Of a stretch of 7,639 nt of DNA, positions 6,095 through 7,639 are shown piece after piece (position 1 is the first letter of the stretch; each line of letters opens with the position of its first letter). The notes under the pieces were generated by a model. It did no database searches, had not been told where the DNA came from, and saw only the letters and a list, made by a program, of their open reading frames with translations. Source of the DNA: Methylocystaceae bacterium (GTDB lineage Bacteria; Pseudomonadota; Alphaproteobacteria; Rhizobiales; Beijerinckiaceae); contig PLZT01000338.1 in the NCBI GenBank assembly GCA_003152255.1, positions 8,944-16,582 of the forward strand, given 5' to 3'. The translations under genes and the position numbers were made by a program.

Positions 6095-7639
6095 GCGAAA
6101 CCGAGAACAGCGGCGACAAAACCTTGACCGTGACTCCGTCGAAAACGCTGCACCTCAAGCAGCGCCCGTCGGAGACCGGCATGGTGAGCCAGCGCTTCTC
6201 CCACGGCCGCACCAAGACGGTCGTGGTCGAGACGGTCAAGCGGCACGCGCGCGGGAAGGTCGAGACGAAGCCCCAAGCGCCCGTCGCGGCGCCGACGCCC
6301 GCCGCCGCGCCGCCTACCCCGGCGCCGGCCGCCAGGCACGAGCCGCGCCCGCAGCGTAGCGCGGCCGGCGTGGTGTTGCGCGCCCTCACCGATGACGAGC
6401 GTGAAGCCCGCGCCCGCGCGTTGGTCGACGCCCGCGGACGCGAGGAGGAAGACCGCCGCCGCGCCGAAGTCGAGGCCAAGGCCAGAGCCGAGCGCGAAGC
6501 CCGCGAGCGGGAGGAGCGCGCCGCCGCCGACGCCCGCAAGCACGAAGAAGAGGCGCGTCTCGCGCGCGAAGCGGATTTCAAGCGCAAATCCGAGGAAGAG
6601 GCGCGCCGCCGGCTCGCCGGCGAAGGACCGCCGGTGCACGCTCCCTCCGGGGCCCCGGTCACGCCGCGCCCGACGCCGCCGCGTCCCGCCGAAACCTCGC
6701 CGAGCGCCGAAACGAAACGCATCGTCCCCGCGTCGCCGCGCCGCGCCATCGTCGCGCCGGCGCCGGTTCCGCCGCGTCCGACGCCTTCGCGCGGCGGAGT
6801 GAAGGACAGGGGCCGCCTCACCGTCGCCACGGCCACCGCCGGCGGCGACGAGGAGCGCGTGCGTTCGCATGCGTCCTATGTTCGCCGCAACCAGCGCCTG
6901 AAGGGCCGCGTCGCCGAACCGAAGGAAAAGATCGCCCGCGAGGTCATCCTGCCGGAGATGATCACCATTCAGGAACTCGCCAACCGCATGTCGGAGCGGG
7001 CCGTCGACGTGATTCGCCTGCTGATGAAGTCCGGCGATATGCACAAGATCACCGATGTGATCGACGCCGACACCGCGCAACTGGTGGCCGAGGAAATGGG
7101 CCATACCGTCAAGCGCGTCGCCGAATCCGACGTTGAGGAGGGTCTGTTCGACACGCCCGACACCGACGGGGATCTGTCGCCGCGCCCGGCGGTGGTCACC
7201 ATCATGGGCCACGTCGATCACGGCAAGACCTCTCTGCTCGACGCCATTCGCCACGCCAATGTCGTCTCGGGCGAGGCGGGCGGCATCACCCAGCACATCG
7301 GCGCCTATCAGGTGACCGCGCCCAACGGGGCCAAGGTCACCTTCATCGATACGCCCGGCCACGCCGCCTTCACGGCGATGCGCGCCCGCGGCGCCAAGGT
7401 CACGGATATTGTCGTGCTGGTCGTCGCGGCCGACGACGGCGTCATGCCGCAGACCATCGAGGCGGTCCACCACGCCAAGGCGGCGCATGTGCCGCTGATC
7501 GTGGCGATCAACAAGATCGACAAGCCCGACGCCAAGCCGGAGCGCGTGCGCACCGAATTGTTGCAGCACGAAGTCCAGGTCGAAAGCCTCGGCGGCGACA
7601 CGCTCGAAGTCGAGGTCTCGGCCAAGCAGAAGCTCAATC
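6091..7639 (+). CDS. infB: Translation initiation factor IF2, 3'-truncated by the window edge
   Basis: IF2 is the GTPase that brings formyl-methionyl initiator tRNA to the 30S subunit and promotes 50S joining. 516 codons are visible with no stop. The start ATG overlaps the preceding stop, with no strong ribosome binding site, so translational coupling is likely. Order: conserved alphaproteobacterial leader (KTLHLKQRP...[11 protein letters not shown]), a Pro/Ala-rich linker (about 62-92), an Arg/Glu-rich probable coiled coil (101-179), a second Pro-rich linker (180-235), the IF2 N domain (about 283-345, [17 protein letters not shown]), and the G domain. In the G domain: GHVDHGKTS (373-381), GGITQHIG (397-404), DTPGH (420-424), NKID (474-477) and SAK (510-512), i.e. 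all five GTPase motifs. Domains II, III and the tRNA-binding C-terminus lie beyond the window. It is the fourth gene of the operon. Confidence 0.97.
   Translation, partial: MSETENSGDKTLTVTPSKTLHLKQRPSETGMVSQRFSHGRTKTVVVETVKRHARGKVETKPQAPVAAPTPAAAPPTPAPAARHEPRPQRSAAGVVLRALTDDEREARARALVDARGREEEDRRRAEVEAKARAEREAREREERAAADARKHEEEARLAREADFKRKSEEEARRRLAGEGPPVHAPSGAPVTPRPTPPRPAETSPSAETKRIVPASPRRAIVAPAPVPPRPTPSRGGVKDRGRLTVATATAGGDEERVRSHASYVRRNQRLKGRVAEPKEKIAREVILPEMITIQELANRMSERAVDVIRLLMKSGDMHKITDVIDADTAQLVAEEMGHTVKRVAESDVEEGLFDTPDTDGDLSPRPAVVTIMGHVDHGKTSLLDAIRHANVVSGEAGGITQHIGAYQVTAPNGAKVTFIDTPGHAAFTAMRARGAKVTDIVVLVVAADDGVMPQTIEAVHHAKAAHVPLIVAINKIDKPDAKPERVRTELLQHEVQVESLGGDTLEVEVSAKQKLN

Noticed and set aside
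6391..6627. Repetitive Arg/Glu-rich stretch in infB that looks like a tandem repeat.
   Set aside because: No regular repeat unit is visible; it is the usual low-complexity, probably helical linker in the N-terminal part of proteobacterial IF2.
5959..7569. A 536-codon open frame on the minus strand opposite infB.
   Set aside because: It is Arg/Gly/Ala-rich shadow translation; the plus strand holds IF2 with all five GTPase motifs.
1..7639. Search for CRISPR arrays, transposase genes, attachment sites, tRNA or rRNA genes.
   Set aside because: None seen; no regularly spaced repeats, no transposase-like proteins, and no cloverleaf or rRNA-like segments were recognised by eye.

Overview
The window is GC-rich and gene-dense, with codon use and gene content typical of an alphaproteobacterium. 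The cysteine-free 41-residue ribosomal protein L36, the long RimP and NusA, the YlxR-L7Ae fusion and the N-terminal style of IF2 all fit Hyphomicrobiales (Rhizobiales). A methylotroph-type family such as Methylocystaceae or Beijerinckiaceae is possible, but that is only an impression and the sequence alone does not prove it.

Layout, left to right: (1) the 3' part of queC (7-deazaguanine / queuosine precursor pathway), cut by the window edge; (2) a short monocistronic rpmJ (L36) with a candidate promoter and an intrinsic terminator; (3) a convergent, minus-strand class II-type histone-deacetylase-family hydrolase that probably starts at TTG; (4) a divergent plus-strand lipoprotein L,D-transpeptidase, followed by a perfect 18-bp inverted repeat; (5) a 240-bp leader region with a candidate promoter, a small hairpin and a textbook intrinsic terminator ending only 35 bases before the rimP start; (6) the conserved transcription/translation operon rimP - nusA - ylxR(rnpM-like) - infB, in which infB runs off the right edge.

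The operon genes work together. RimP matures the 30S subunit. NusA controls pausing, termination and antitermination. The YlxR-family protein is an RNA-binding partner of this machinery. IF2 places initiator tRNA on the 30S. Tight spacing (44 nt, 15 nt, then an ATGA overlap) supports co-transcription and translational coupling.

Nothing here looks like a mobile element, CRISPR array, defence island or new multi-gene system; these are housekeeping genes. The observation most worth testing is the terminator inside the rimP leader. A repeated GGACCCG just after it offers a competing partner for the terminator's left arm, a layout that could be an attenuator for the rimP-nusA-infB operon.
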